Assembly: GCA_026686845.1 (NCBI GenBank)
Contig: JAIVEN010000006.1
Coordinates: forward strand, 30,488,501 to 30,552,500
Length of the DNA stretch: 64,000 nt
Source: Adenanthera pavonina
Taxonomy: Eukaryota > Streptophyta > Magnoliopsida > Fabales > Fabaceae
Reading direction: 5' to 3'
The translations under genes were made by a program, and so were the position numbers. Within the stretch, counting starts at the first letter, position 1, and each line of letters opens with the position of its first letter. Positions 1 to 10,833 of the stretch are shown here, piece by piece. The notes below the pieces were generated by a model. That model saw only the letters and a list, made by a program, of their open reading frames with translations, ran no database searches and was not told the DNA's origin.

Positions 1-420
1 GATTCTTCTGTGTTAAAATTGGAAACATAAGTTGCAAAATTAGAACAATAAAATAGCAAAATATGAGCAAGAAGTTGTAAATTCCTGGAGTCACTTTGAT
101 GATTATAAAATTGAAATCTGATTCTCCCATGTTAAAATTTTAAACATATGTTGCAAAATTAGAATGTGGAAGTTGCAAAATATGAACAAGAAATTGCAAA
201 TCCCTAGAGCTACTTTTATACTTTTAAAGTTAAAATCTGATTCTTCTGTGTTAAAATTCGAAACATAAGTTATAAAATTAAAACAACAAAGTTACAAAAT
301 TGAAAGAAGAAGTTGCAAATTCCTAGAGCCACTTTGATGATTATAAAGTTGAAGTATGATTCTTCCAAGTTAAAATTGGAAACATAAGTTGCAAAATTAG
401 AACAACTAAGTAGCAAAATA
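1..420. repeat. 119-bp tandem repeat, about 3.5 copies
   Basis: Units begin at 1, 120, 239 and 358 with GATTCT(T/C)C, an exact 119-bp spacing. Each unit carries short internal repeats of the type AAGTTGCAAAAT. Units differ at scattered positions, so the array is not very young. The array probably continues to the left of the window. There is no coding potential. Confidence 0.9.
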
Positions 421-565
421 GGGTGAAGGTATTTTGGTAATGTGGAATTTCATTTAATTTGCTTTAAGGATCCATGGTCTCTTTTTCTAATTTTACAATT
501 TCTTGGTCCCAAAAGTTAATAAATTGGGGATCTTGATCCTATACAGTAATTCCCCCTACTTTTTT
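421..565. other. Short AT-rich stretch, nothing recognised
   Basis: This is unique-looking AT-rich sequence between the tandem array and the long-LTR remnant. No ORF, RNA gene or repeat boundary is visible. Confidence 0.5.
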
Positions 566-1311
566 TTAGTAATCTTGGTTAATTAAGCAAGCTTAGCCAT
601 TAAGTTTTCCTTTCTTAACCATTAAGATACCAATTTTCTCCATGTGACTGATTAGGTGGTGCCATATGGAGGGGGTATTATCTCCAAATACTGCATATTT
701 TTTCTTGTCCAATAGTGCCTTGTGTCGATTTCTTTATACCTAGATTGATAAAGTTACTTTTACAGTATTAAATCACTTTATGAGTACATGATTAAAGTAA
801 ACTTGTATATATGATTATTTTATCATCTTGTCTCCTAAAATCTCTTTTTGTGATGTCCAACCACTTTTTAATTTACTTTTTTACATTTTACAAAGCTAAA
901 AAGTAACTTTTTTAGTATAAAGTTACTTTTTAAATTTAGCACTGTTTATTTCTTTATACTTAATCATTTAACCTCGGTGCTATGTACCATTGGCATCGTC
1001 TCATCACGAGCTTCGTTTAGACAGTAATGTTGTATATTTACAAAATTATTTTGACCTGAGGTAAAATTATAATTTTAAATTCTTTCAGGTCATTAGTTGT
1101 AATTTTCCCCAAGGCTTACAACTAACATGATTCCTATTCTTTTAGGGACTAAAAAAATATTTTATTTTCTAGGGCCAAAATATAATTGTTTCATTTTTCC
1201 ATCTAAACTGAAAAATTGACATATTTTCCCTTTTTCGTGCTTAACGATATCTCTCCATTTTTCCCAATTCCTTATGCATTTTCTTATATTTAGTCTTTTA
1301 TGGCTGTTATA
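566..1311 (-). mobile_element. Truncated long-LTR remnant (copy 1)
   Basis: The sequence resembles 49320-50087 and 8100-8845 over its whole length: the same succession of AGTAACTTTTT blocks, a TTACAAAATTA(C/T) stretch and a terminal CTGTTATA that matches the GATGTTACA end of the solo LTR at 50087. The opposite half of the LTR is missing, so this is a truncated copy. No open reading frame of interest is present. The match was judged by eye. Confidence 0.65.
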
Positions 1312-1973
1312 GGGAACTTCTTGTCCCACATGTATTTTAATATGGTTTGTTGGATTATAGCCTTGTTTAGCTTCATGGGCCACTTATGTGTAAATTGGAT
1401 ATGTGATCCAATAGTATAAAGTAGGGTTTAAAGGGGTCAAAACCTAAAGGAGAGGTTCCTTTGGGTGAAGCCTCCTTGGACAGGGTCTTTGGGTCTATTG
1501 TGACTACTAGTAGTTACTTTGGAGGCCTGGAGAAGGTAAGAATGGGTTTTAGGAGTAGTTGGTAACTTCACTAGTCCAAAAATAACCATCATGGTTTTGA
1601 ATGTCTAAAATCTCCACAGGGAGTTGTTTTGAGGTATGGTTTGTACTCATAGGTAAAAGAGGGGTAAAGTGACTTGTAAGCTTTGGAAATATATCAATCA
1701 AAGGTTGAAGTGATGGTTGAAGTGATGAGTTACGTATGTTGGAAGTTTAGAGAAAAGATCAGTAAAAAGCTTACATAATATCAGTATGTGGCACTGGAGT
1801 GCCAAGCGAGTTTGCTTCTTTCCCCCTTTGGGCCAAAACCTCTCCACAACATGGTGCTCAGTGTCATGCCACAATGATGCCCCTACTTCTAGTCTTTCCT
1901 TACTATGTTTTCATGTCTTAGGGTCTAGTTTAGGCTTAATCTCTAGGCTGTTACGCTAGATATATTTATTTTA
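1312..1973. repeat. Dispersed repeat shared with 21640-22240
   Basis: Blocks such as GGTCAAAACCTAAA(G/A)GAG, TTTGGGTG followed by CCTCCTTG, and GGTAAAGTGACTTGTA or its close variant occur in the same order near 21720-21935. The end with a CTTCTAGTCTTTCC-like block also recurs near 22130. This suggests a degenerate copy of a retroelement non-coding region (LTR or UTR). No ORF supports a class, so the type is left open. Confidence 0.5.
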
Positions 1974-2322
1974 CCAGAAAATCCATATGCATTCATTTTT
2001 GGCCAAAATATGAAAATATTTGCTAAATAGTCCCAACATTAAAAATATTACCACCAAGTCCCATAGTAAAAATTAGTATAAAATCTTGAAAAACAAGTAT
2101 AAAATCATGAAAAACGGGTATAAGAAATTATAAAATTACATATAAAATATGCCATAATATTTTATACTCATATTCCAAGATTTTATATTCAATAATAAAA
2201 ATTTTTTTACTCATTTTCCAAAATTACACTGATTTTTACTATGGGACTTGATGGTAATTTTTTTAGTGTTGAAACTGCTTAGTAAATATTTTCATCTTTT
2301 CGGATTTAAGTGTGATTTTCCC
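1974..2322. mobile_element. MITE-like inverted-repeat element
   Basis: Two arms are inverted copies: GAAAATATTTGCTAAATAG...CAAGTCCCATAGTAAAAAT at about 2010-2080 matches the reverse complement of ATTTTTACTATGGGACTTG...CTTAGTAAATATTTTC at about 2230-2300. The arms are roughly 70-100 bp with some mismatches and enclose about 140 bp of AT-rich sequence. The outer ends (AGAAAATC / GATTTTCCC) are compatible with a Mutator-like MITE, but I could not fix a target duplication, so the class is an inference. Confidence 0.55.
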
Positions 2323-2529
2323 TAAAAAAAAAGAATATATGGATACCTCATTCAAAGTTGTATTCATGCATTTTGCCTCTAACTGTTTCATTAAATGCAT
2401 GAATATATTAATGAAAGGAATTAAATGAAATCAATACTCATTGCAAATACTATATTGTTGGTTTGTCCCTCCAACCCAATATAATTGAGGGCTGAGATTC
2501 ATTGGAAAACTGAATGAGTAGTGGAAACA
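2323..2529 (+). promoter_or_regulatory. 5' flank of the S-protein homologue gene
   Basis: These are the bases between the inverted-repeat element and the gene start. They are AT-rich, with candidate TATA-like stretches (ACTATATTG near 2450, CCAATATAATTG near 2475), but none is a clear consensus at a known distance from a transcription start. The promoter is therefore only located, not defined. The nearby inverted-repeat element could influence expression; this is speculation. Confidence 0.3.
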
Positions 2530-2940
2530 ATGTCTCCATTTCTGAAATCAATCATCCTTATACTATCAGTTCTTCTCTTGCCACCATACTTGGTTCATGC
2601 CGACCCTGACAAAACACACGTGAATATCACCAACTATTTACATAATAATTTGGATCTGCTTCTTCATTGCCAATCTAGAGATGATGATGTGGGACGGCAC
2701 CTTCTTCATCCTATGAAAAGTTTTGAATTTAGCTTCTACCCAAATATATGGGGTACAACTCTATTCTATTGTAGCTTTCAATGGAAAGGTGCTTTGAAGT
2801 GGTTTGATATATACGTCGATTCAAGGGATGAAGACAATTGCCATAAAGGTTTCTGCTTATGGCGAATTAGGCAAGAATGGCCTTGTCAAGTTAATGCACC
2901 TGGTTACGGTGTTATTTGCTATCCATGGAAGGGCGAATAA
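2530..2940 (+). CDS. Plant S1 self-incompatibility protein homologue (SPH), secreted
   Basis: The product is a small secreted protein of 136 residues. A hydrophobic signal peptide occupies about residues 1-24 (cleavage likely after VHA). The mature part has the S-protein layout: VNITNYL at 31, HCQSRDDDVG at 46-55, TTLFYCSFQW at 76-85, FDIY at 92, then C104, C109, W111 and C119. The S-protein cysteines (C47, C81, C104 or C109, C119) are present, with C130 extra. The length fits the family. Known members include Papaver PrsS, the stigma determinant of self-incompatibility; most plant homologues have no known role and are often expressed in flowers or roots. The frame extends one in-frame GTG codon block upstream, but the first ATG is at 2530, just before the signal peptide. 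It is a single exon, usual for the family. This is the only intact host gene I see. The exact function cannot be inferred. Confidence 0.9.
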   Translation: MSPFLKSIILILSVLLLPPYLVHADPDKTHVNITNYLHNNLDLLLHCQSRDDDVGRHLLHPMKSFEFSFYPNIWGTTLFYCSFQWKGALKWFDIYVDSRDEDNCHKGFCLWRIRQEWPCQVNAPGYGVICYPWKGE

Positions 2941-2942
2941 AA
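2937..2942 (+). other. Candidate polyadenylation signal overlapping the stop codon
   Basis: AATAAA overlaps the TAA stop of the S-protein homologue. It is followed by a T-rich stretch and a (TAA)n microsatellite at about 2975-2998. The signal lies unusually close to the stop, so the real cleavage site may use other AT-rich elements downstream. Confidence 0.4.
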
Positions 2943-3067
2943 ATGTTAAGTAACATATCCTTCTTAATGATTCATTAATAATAATAATAATAATAATCAG
3001 TATTATCGTTCTTACATTTCTCCTTTTAGTATGTACTCAACTAATAATATTTGATAATTTAGATATA

Positions 3068-3351
3068 CTACCTCCATATCAATTTATAAGTTACTTTTAG
3101 CTACAGCACACGGATCAAAAGTGGAAGTTAATAACTAGAATAAAAATTCATCATTTTCTAAGTTACTCTCATTTAATATTATTTAATATAGTTGACCAAT
3201 AAATTAAACTTCCCAATATTAATTAAATTTCATCATTTTTCATATGCATTTTGTGCAAAATAAAATTAAATGCACAATATAATTTGTAAAATGTTATATT
3301 GTAAAATATATATTTTTAAAAAATGTATTTTATAAATAGAAATGGAGGGTG
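3068..3351. mobile_element. Stowaway-like MITE with TA duplication
   Basis: The left end CTACCTCCATATC...TTTATAAG and the right end TTTATAAATAGAAATGGAGGGTG are imperfect inverted repeats of about 23 bp. The element is 284 bp, AT-rich and non-coding, and is flanked by TA on both sides (3066-3067 and 3352-3353). CTCC-type ends with a TA duplication are typical of Tc1/mariner-derived Stowaway MITEs. It sits 128 bp downstream of the S-protein gene. Confidence 0.75.
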
Positions 3352-4387
3352 TACTAATCATTAGTTAGTCAGCTAAGTTGAAGATTAGTTAGCTGAAAAC
3401 AATAAATAAGATAGCGAGAGAGAAAAGCTGCTTCAGCCACACTTCCCACTCTCTTGAGAATACAAAAAAGATTTTTTTTACCATAATAAAAGTTAATTAC
3501 ATTCAAAGGTTTTACGTGTGCTCACTAACAACACAAGAATTATTTTAGCTAACCTCGAACTATGTTTCTCACAATTCAAACAAAACCAACAAACTCAAAA
3601 ATCACAGCCTCAAAACCTATTGTATTTTCGTGCAAAATGAAGAAAAGCATATTAAAAACAATGTTATATATATTTTATTATTTTATAGAATTTATTTATG
3701 ATCAGTATATTTGAAGTAAATGTTATAAAATTCTGCCCAAAAAATGTTTATATATATATTTGAGACGCTACAATATTAGTGTGAATCGATAAAAGTCTGA
3801 GGACAATTCTAAAATTTTGTTAATAACATGTTAGATGCATCTAGTAAATATACAAAATAACATTAAATGATTTTATTTAAGGGAGAAAAATTGTATATTT
3901 TTTGCCAATAATGAGAAGCTAGCTAGTGTGCATTGGATAATATCATGTCCACTATATATTGTTGCCATGCAAATTAAATATAGGGAGAAACCATCAAACA
4001 CCTGCCCCTAGCTAGGATTTTATATATGCATGGCCTGAAACTACACGTGACCCTATGATTTTATGCTGGCTTGAAACTAGATGGGAAAAAATGTGAAAAT
4101 TTGAAGATGTCCTCATCAAAAAAAGTACTCCATCTGTCCTTTTTATACGAAGCTTTTAGGAGAGATTTTTTGTTCCTCTATATGAGAAACCAACTTCCAT
4201 TGTCCCATACATTAAATAAACATTTCCTTTTCTACCCTTCTTATAATATCCTAAATTCTATAACCCCAAAACCACACATAATGATAGGAGAACAAGGAAA
4301 AAATGACCAAACAGAGGGTGGCACTGTGGCCTCACCACCTAACACTGCAGTGCAAAGCACTATTGGAACAAAAAGAAAAAGTTTAAT
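3352..4387. other. Non-coding AT-rich stretch with a MITE-like end near 4112
   Basis: No supported gene is present. ACTCCATCTGTCC at about 4115 resembles the start of a Stowaway-type MITE, but I found no convincing inverted partner. An open frame at 4071-4556 runs through this MITE-like sequence and into the neighbouring LTR, so it is not a gene. Confidence 0.4.
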
Positions 4388-5324
4388 GCTACTAAATCCA
4401 TACCAAACATTTCATAATGCTCAAAAGAACTTAATAGCACAAGGGTTTGGATCTAAATTTATATACATAATTTTACACATGATTTCAAAAAATAAAATTG
4501 TAGCTTGTAAACATCATCAAGTGTCATTCTCTTCTTCATTCTCCTTGAGTCCTTGATCTCCGTGTCATTACTTGTGCCTAATCATGTTGGTACTTGGGGG
4601 TGGTGAAATTTTTGAAGTATCAGTAACAAGTCACATTTTATGAAATTATGTCAATTATTTCACATATAAATCACATTTGATCACATAAAAACATCAAAGT
4701 ACCATATTGGTCGTATAAATTCTAGTAGCATAACAGTTTAGAAAATGGATGTGCCAGGGAACAAAACCCCTCATTTTACATCCAAAACTTATCAAAGAAG
4801 ACACAATTACATTATGACAACATAATTTCATCATAGAATTCCAATGAAAGAACATAAATGCAAATAAGTGACTACCTTTGGTGATATCACTTGGCTTTCC
4901 TCTTTAAACCAAATTAAGCTTTTTCTAGCTTTCTCAAGCTTCCTCAAGTCCTAAAACATCATTAAACGCTTGCTCAAGCTACTGATTTCATGACATAATG
5001 CATATAACTTTCATGAAACCCTAAAATCTCAAATTTTCTATCTTAAGCTTAATCTTTAACCCAATAGTTATCAAATTAATGAAATTCACACACTAAGATA
5101 ACCTTTTGGTTTGGCCGAAAATCTATCCTCGTAAGGAAAATATTAATTTTCGAACTACTTGCTTTTATACTTTCCAAGATTGCTTTACTTTGCAAAAACT
5201 CATGCTCTTTCACGATTTTATTATTCAAAAACACCTTCCCTCTCTTAATCATGCTTAGGCCAAAAATGGACAGCAAGGGAAAGAGAGAAAATTTTAAGGA
5301 AATTAAGTCATAGAGCTTGAGAAC
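4388..5324 (-). mobile_element. Long-LTR copy 2, left part (interrupted)
   Basis: From CATTTCATAATGCTCA onward the sequence parallels 48145-49115 of the solo LTR at 47178-50087, including CATTCTCTTCTTC(A/G)TTCTCCTTG and TTGGCTTTCCTCTTTAAACCA. It breaks at AGAAC (5320-5324), where copy 3 is inserted, and resumes at 7889. The beginning of this LTR (the TGTAACACC end) is missing, so copy 2 is truncated on the left. Confidence 0.75.
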
Positions 5325-7888
5325 TATAACACCTCTCTTATGGCCTATTTCCCATGTATTTAATCACTCTAAAATCCATTTATATTGTAATAGGATCTTG
5401 AATCACAATAAATATCATAATAAATTTTTCTAACTTTGGGCACTATTCATTTAATCGAATTTATTTATTCCGATTAAAATTTGAAAATCCATAACTAGAC
5501 CAATAAAAATTGTATGCATGTGATTCAAGTCTCTAGGGATAGCTTATAACTTTGTCTACATGAGAAAAATATAAGTTAGAGCAATGATAGTACTGATCTG
5601 TATAGCAAACTCTGTGAAATTTCACAATTTATACAAAAACTACAAAATAATCATTTTAATTGGGCTTAAATATAAAAATCCACCAAATATTGCACACACA
5701 CCCAATCTGAGTAATCTTTCGATCATCTTAAAACTCTGTTTATCTACTTTTCAACCATATACATCATTTATACTTTATACAACAAAAAGTTCAAATAGTG
5801 GTATGTTTACTCTACATAGGGTAAGATGACCATATATATCTTACCACTTTGCCAAACAAAGGCCATAAAATATTTACATGGCCATATATCATTTTCATAC
5901 TATACCATACTTTAGCTAAGACCTAAGGCATCATAACAACTTGAAGAAACATACTTAACATCACATTTACAAATTTTACACAAAATGTCAAAGCTCATGG
6001 CCATTGCTAGAATTATCAAGTTAATGGCCAAATTCTTTCTCCTTTCCTTTCTCTTCCTTGGTGGTCTTGCCATTATTACTACCTATTCATGATTAATATT
6101 TGGGAGGGTGAGAGGGTAAGATTAAAAAAATCTCAGTAGTTAACACCTAACATGCCATCACATCATCACATTAAGCATGAAAACATCAAGATAACATATT
6201 TTGAATACATTAACACATTTGCGTCATATGAATTCTTAAAATTTTTGGCAGAGTTTCATTTTGAAAAATGGACATCCCAAGATCTCAATGCCCCTCAATC
6301 AACTCAGTCAATACACATAAATCATCTCAAAATATCATTGCAATCATATGACAAGGCATAAAGCACATTGAAAGCAAACATGATAATATAATGCTAGTAT
6401 GGGAAATTAACTACCTTATAATGCTCTCTTGCTCTCCAAATTTGGTCAACCACTTTTTAAGCTTTCCACAATCTTCTTGGACCTATCCACATCATCATTG
6501 AACCAATTTAGCCATTGGTTTTTCAGAATTATACAATACCTTACATACTAAAACCCAAATTTTTCACTTAGTTCTTCTTTGATCTTTCTTTGTACAACAC
6601 CCTTATTCTTAACATTTTGGACCATGGAGAATCCATTTTTGAGGTCAAAATCATGAAATTACAACTCTAAATACTCCCCTGCTTTGACCAAAATCTGACC
6701 TATGTGATTGGAAAAGATTTCCTTCAAATCACTTTAAACCATTTATGGATTCATGCTTCTAGTATCTAGTCTATGCTTTTTCCTAAGTTTAATGGTTCAA
6801 AACTCATTCCTATTGCTAAATCACATTTTGGCTGAAACCCTAAGATGGAAAGGAAGCAAACTAAACCATAGAACATGCTTTGAAAGCCATAGATAGTAAG
6901 CTTAAGGTGGTAGTATAGAAGCTTATCAATTCGTGCTTCAATTTTCCTTTGGTTTCTCTTCCTTCTTCCTCCCTTTTCTTGCGTTTTCTTCCTTTGTTTT
7001 GGGCTGCTGGTTCACACGTGAAATGGTGAGGAAAGAGAATGGTTTAAGTGGCTAGTTATGTGCGTAAGTAAGTAACTAATCATGGTTACTTTTTGCTAAT
7101 CCTTGATTACTTTATTACATACTTCTTTGAGAAGTTTTCCAAAAAAAAAAAATAATATAATATTATTTTGTGTCACATGACTGTAGCACTCACGCATGGG
7201 AGAGGGAAATGTGTCCAAAATTACCCAAATTTTCCTGATCCAAATATACCTCAATCCGGGTACTTTTTAACTGTACCAATAAAACCGTCTTTATACTAAT
7301 TTAATATTTTTGGGCTATAGGACTATTCTAATTTTATTTTTTATATTTCCATAATTATCCTGTCCCAAATGGTATCATGTATGGCTCATATCCTGATCTA
7401 ATTTCTTTTTAACCATCGGTAGGGCCCACAGTTTACTTTATCGATTTACTATTACTTTTGGATATTCGGCACTAATTATATCTTTATTCTTGAACATTGA
7501 CCCTCAGTGCCATATACCATTGGACTTCTCTCATTGAGGGCTTCATTTTGACAGTAATTTTGTATATTTACAAAATTGCCCTTGACCCGAGGTTAAATTA
7601 TAATTTCTAAAACTTTTAGGTCATTAGGTGTAATTTTTTCAAGACTTTTCTATTTTTTCTCCACATAAATTTTAATACTTTGAGGACATGGATGTCATTT
7701 TTATATTTCTTTAAGGATAAAAATATAATTTTCTCATTTTTTTATCCAATCGGGAAAAATGATCTCATTGCCCTATTTCAAGCAAAACGGTATTTGTCCG
7801 TTTTCACAAATTCCTTGTACCTTTTACATTATCATCAATTATGTTATCTTTTATCACTTAGTATCTAGTGAAATTTTGGGATATTACA
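5325..7888 (-). mobile_element. Solo LTR copy 3 nested in copy 2, AGAAC duplication
   Basis: The insert is 2564 bp, running from TATAACACC to GGGATATTACA. Read on the minus strand it is TGTAATATCCC...GGTGTTATA, the same ends as the copy at 51323-54751. AGAAC at 5320-5324 is repeated at 7889-7893, a 5-bp duplication as LTR retrotransposons make. Removing the insert restores continuity with the related LTR at about 49115. There is no internal gag or pol, primer site or second LTR, so it is a solo LTR left by LTR-LTR recombination. The long LTR and TGTAAYAYCC ends suggest a Ty3/gypsy chromovirus; that is inference. Confidence 0.85.
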
Positions 7889-8845
7889 AGAACTATGCTA
7901 GAACACTTAGAGAACACACAAGAATTGCTTACCAATTTTTTCTTGCTTTTCTTCCTTATTTTTCTTCTCTTTTTCATTCACCTCGCATTGTCTCCCTCTT
8001 GCTCTCACAAATTTCAGACCTCTCCCTCTCTTTCTTGGCTAAATGATTCAGCCAAATGGGAGAAGAGAATATTTATATCATGCTTAACTATGGTAACTCA
8101 CTTGGGTTAAGTTACTTTTACACCTTTGGTTAATTGATTTAAGTTAACATTTACTTAACCATTAAGCAAACCATTTAGTCACAAGTTCAGCTGAGGTGGC
8201 ATCCAAATGAGGGAGAATTATCTCTAAAATATGCATATTTTTCTTAGTCCAAATGAGGTGGCATCCTATTACTTTATACTTGGACAGATAAAGTTACTTT
8301 TTGCAGTATAAATTCACTTTGAGTACAAAACTTAAGTAAACTTATATCTAGGATTACTTATCCTATCTCCTAAAAGCTCATTTTGTGGTGTCCATCCATT
8401 TTATTATCTGCATTTTTATATTTTACAACGCTAAAAGTAACTTTTCCAGTATAAAGTTATTTTTTAACTTTCGGCACTTACTTTTTTTATTCATAATCAG
8501 TTAACCTTAGTGATATATACTGTTAGGTTCATCTCGTTGTGAGCTCCATTTTGACAGTAATTTTATATATTTACAAAATTACCCCTAACTGAGTAAAATT
8601 ATAATTTTTAATTCTTTCGGGTCATTGCATGTAATTTTTCCCCAACACTTATTACTAATGTGATTCTCCCTCCATTAGGGACTATAACAAAAAATATTTC
8701 ATTTTTTGGGTTAAAACATAATTTCCTCATTTTTGCCTAAACTAGAAAAAGACCTCTTTGTCTTTTTTCATGCTTAACGGTGTCTCTCCATTTTTCCTAA
8801 TTCCTTTTTGCCTTTTCTGAAATTTAGTCTTTTAGGAATGTTATA
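7889..8845 (-). mobile_element. Long-LTR copy 2, right part
   Basis: This is the continuation of the copy interrupted at 5324. The sequence from 7894 (TATGCTAGAACACTTA) parallels 49115 onward of the solo LTR at 47178-50087 and ends with GGAATGTTATA, equivalent to GGATGTTACA. Several apparent reading frames of 60-95 codons near 7680-8110 lie in this AT-rich LTR and have no recognisable content. Confidence 0.75.
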
Positions 8846-8875
8846 GTATACTGATCCACTAGTAGGACATGGGAG

Positions 8876-8880
8876 GCCTC
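8876..8880. repeat. Target site duplication of copia element A (left)
   Basis: GCCTC immediately precedes the LTR at 8881 and is repeated at 20681-20685 right after the other LTR. This 5-bp perfect duplication fixes both ends of element A. Confidence 0.95.
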
Positions 8881-10533
8881 TGTTAGATAAGCTGGCTTCC
8901 CAAGTTGAATTGGGAAGATTGAGATTTTCTGCAAAAGTCAAGCGTATAATGAAGACAAACAATACTGTAAAACAGAGTACAATATAATAGCAATGTAAGA
9001 GTAGTAAAGGAAAAGGATTGACACAGATGTTTATTCTAGTTCGGTCTCTCTATCTTGACCTACGTCTAGTCCCCAAGCAACTACTTGAGATTTTCAACTA
9101 TCTTGCAAGAATTCAGTGGGCTTCTTGCAATTGCCTCAATACAGCTTTGATGCTCTGTTCTTAGAGCTTACAAGTTCTCTTTCTGCATTCCAACCAAGTG
9201 CTTCCTAAATCCCTTGTGATATTCCCTCACAAGAAAATCTTTCTTCCAGATGAAGATAAGATTGATTACAAAGAATGAACTCTCTAATTTAGAGTGTATA
9301 TGAAAGTTTAAGTGCAGAAGATTGAAGTATGAGAGAAAAAGACTTTGAGTTGAGAATTTGACAGAGTTTTAGTATATACAATGTTAAAATCATTTTTCCA
9401 CAACTTCAAATGATGTTATATTTATAGATTTAGGTCTTAACTATACATTAGAGACAAAATCTATCCGTTGGAGAAGTTACCCAATAGTTACTCTGAAAAA
9501 CTATCCTTTCACCAACCGCATTTAATGCTTCTAACATCCAAAGTTAGAATTTTGGTTGGTCAACAAACGAATTTCGCAGAGACCAAAAGTTAAAGACTTC
9601 AACGCTAAATTTCAAAGTTCGTCTATTGTAAAGTAAAGTTCAAATTTTCATCATTGAGAGATTTTTCTATGTTGGAACATACAAATTTTTAAGTTAAAAA
9701 GTTCTTCTTAAAAGTGTGAACAGTAGTCCCAAATTGCTACAGTGCCTTTGAAGTTCGAATTTTGGTGCCTAAAATTCGTCTGTCAGTGGGCAGCTCAATT
9801 AGGCACAATAGTTCATCTTTTCAAAATTTGAAGTTTCAAGATTCAAAGTTCGTCTGTCAGAGAGAACTCTTATCAGACTTAGTTCAAAATTTGAATTTCT
9901 AAGTGCTAATATTCGTATGACAACAGATTGTCGTAACAGACTTGCAAGCTTTGTTTCTGAAATTTGAATTTTCGAAATCAAAGTTCGTCTGTAAGTGGGC
10001 TATCTTGGAACTGTTTTTAAACTTTGTTTTCATATGAACTTTGACATATCCTCAGACAAATTTTTCATTTTTCATGAATTATGTCTTGTCAGAAATTCAA
10101 ACTTTCAAAAGCTGAAGTTTATCTATCAGAGAAGGCTCCTATCATACTTGATTCAAAGTTCAAATTTTTGTAGTCAAAGCTCGTCTGTCAGAGTAGGCTC
10201 TTTTCAGACTTGTTCATTTACAATTCGAAATTCGAATTTTCAAAGCCAAAGTTCAAATTTTCAAAACAACAGATTAGTATTAACCTTTCAAACTTCGTCT
10301 GTTGATGGGTGTTATTCAAATATTCCATGAATTAACATAGAATCATAGTTTTAAAACATCTTTTTGCCAATTTAAAGTCTTTTACTCAATTTAAACACTG
10401 TTAGAAATTCTACATCTATTCTTGTGCTGGTTTTTCTTGAATTTCTTCACTTGAGATCTTTTGTGCACCTTTGATATCTTCTCTCAAAGCTCTTGAAGGT
10501 TGGTTTGGAATCATCAAAACACTTGATTCAACA
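8881..10533 (-). repeat. Element A 3' LTR
   Basis: The LTR is 1653 bp. In plus orientation it runs TGTTAGATAAGC...CTTGATTCAACA, so on the element strand it starts TGTTGAATC and ends CTTATCTAACA. It borders the polypurine tract at 10534. The part at about 9570-10310 holds many copies of TTCGTCTG/CAGACGAA and of AATTCGAA-type palindromes. Small ORFs inside it are fortuitous. Confidence 0.93.
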
Positions 10534-10546
10534 TTCTCCCCCTTTT
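10534..10546 (-). other. Polypurine tract of element A
   Basis: On the minus strand this reads AAAAGGGGGAGAA directly before the 3' LTR, the expected plus-strand primer for reverse transcription. The same tract recurs at the matching place in elements C and D, and in altered form in B. Confidence 0.85.
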
Positions 10547-10833
10547 GATGATGACAAAACAACTTACAAACTAGATTAGTACATAGGTTTGCTTTAACAA
10601 GTTCCCCCTCAACTTGTGCATTATAATTTGAAAGATATCATATACAGTGGATCAAGTAAAGAGATTCATTAATTCATTTAAAGTTTCAACACAAGGATGG
10701 TACATGGCAATCATAGAATTTAGAGCAAAGAATTTTCATTTCATTCAAAGGCCATATTACACGATATTACAAAGCAACAGAAAAACAACATTACAAAATA
10801 CTACAAGAAGAACCAAGCATCCATAAGTTCTAA

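Noticed and set aside
1..420. Possible CRISPR-like repeat array
   Set aside because: Units are contiguous 119-bp repeats with no unique spacers, and the context is a plant nuclear genome.
4071..4556. 161-codon open frame, with a stretch around IGTKRKS faintly like a hAT transposase N-terminus
   Set aside because: It runs from a MITE-like sequence through unrelated DNA into an LTR remnant. The resemblance is a few residues and no zinc finger follows.
7680..8110. Cluster of overlapping 60-95 codon frames
   Set aside because: All fall across the junction of LTR copies 2 and 3 in T-rich sequence and have no family resemblance.
9995..10330. Open frame of 111 codons (and similar ones at 20142, 25187, 25459 and 37354)
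   Set aside because: These lie inside the copia LTRs and are produced by the repeated TTCGAATTT/TTCGTCTG motifs. They are not conserved in start or length between LTR copies.
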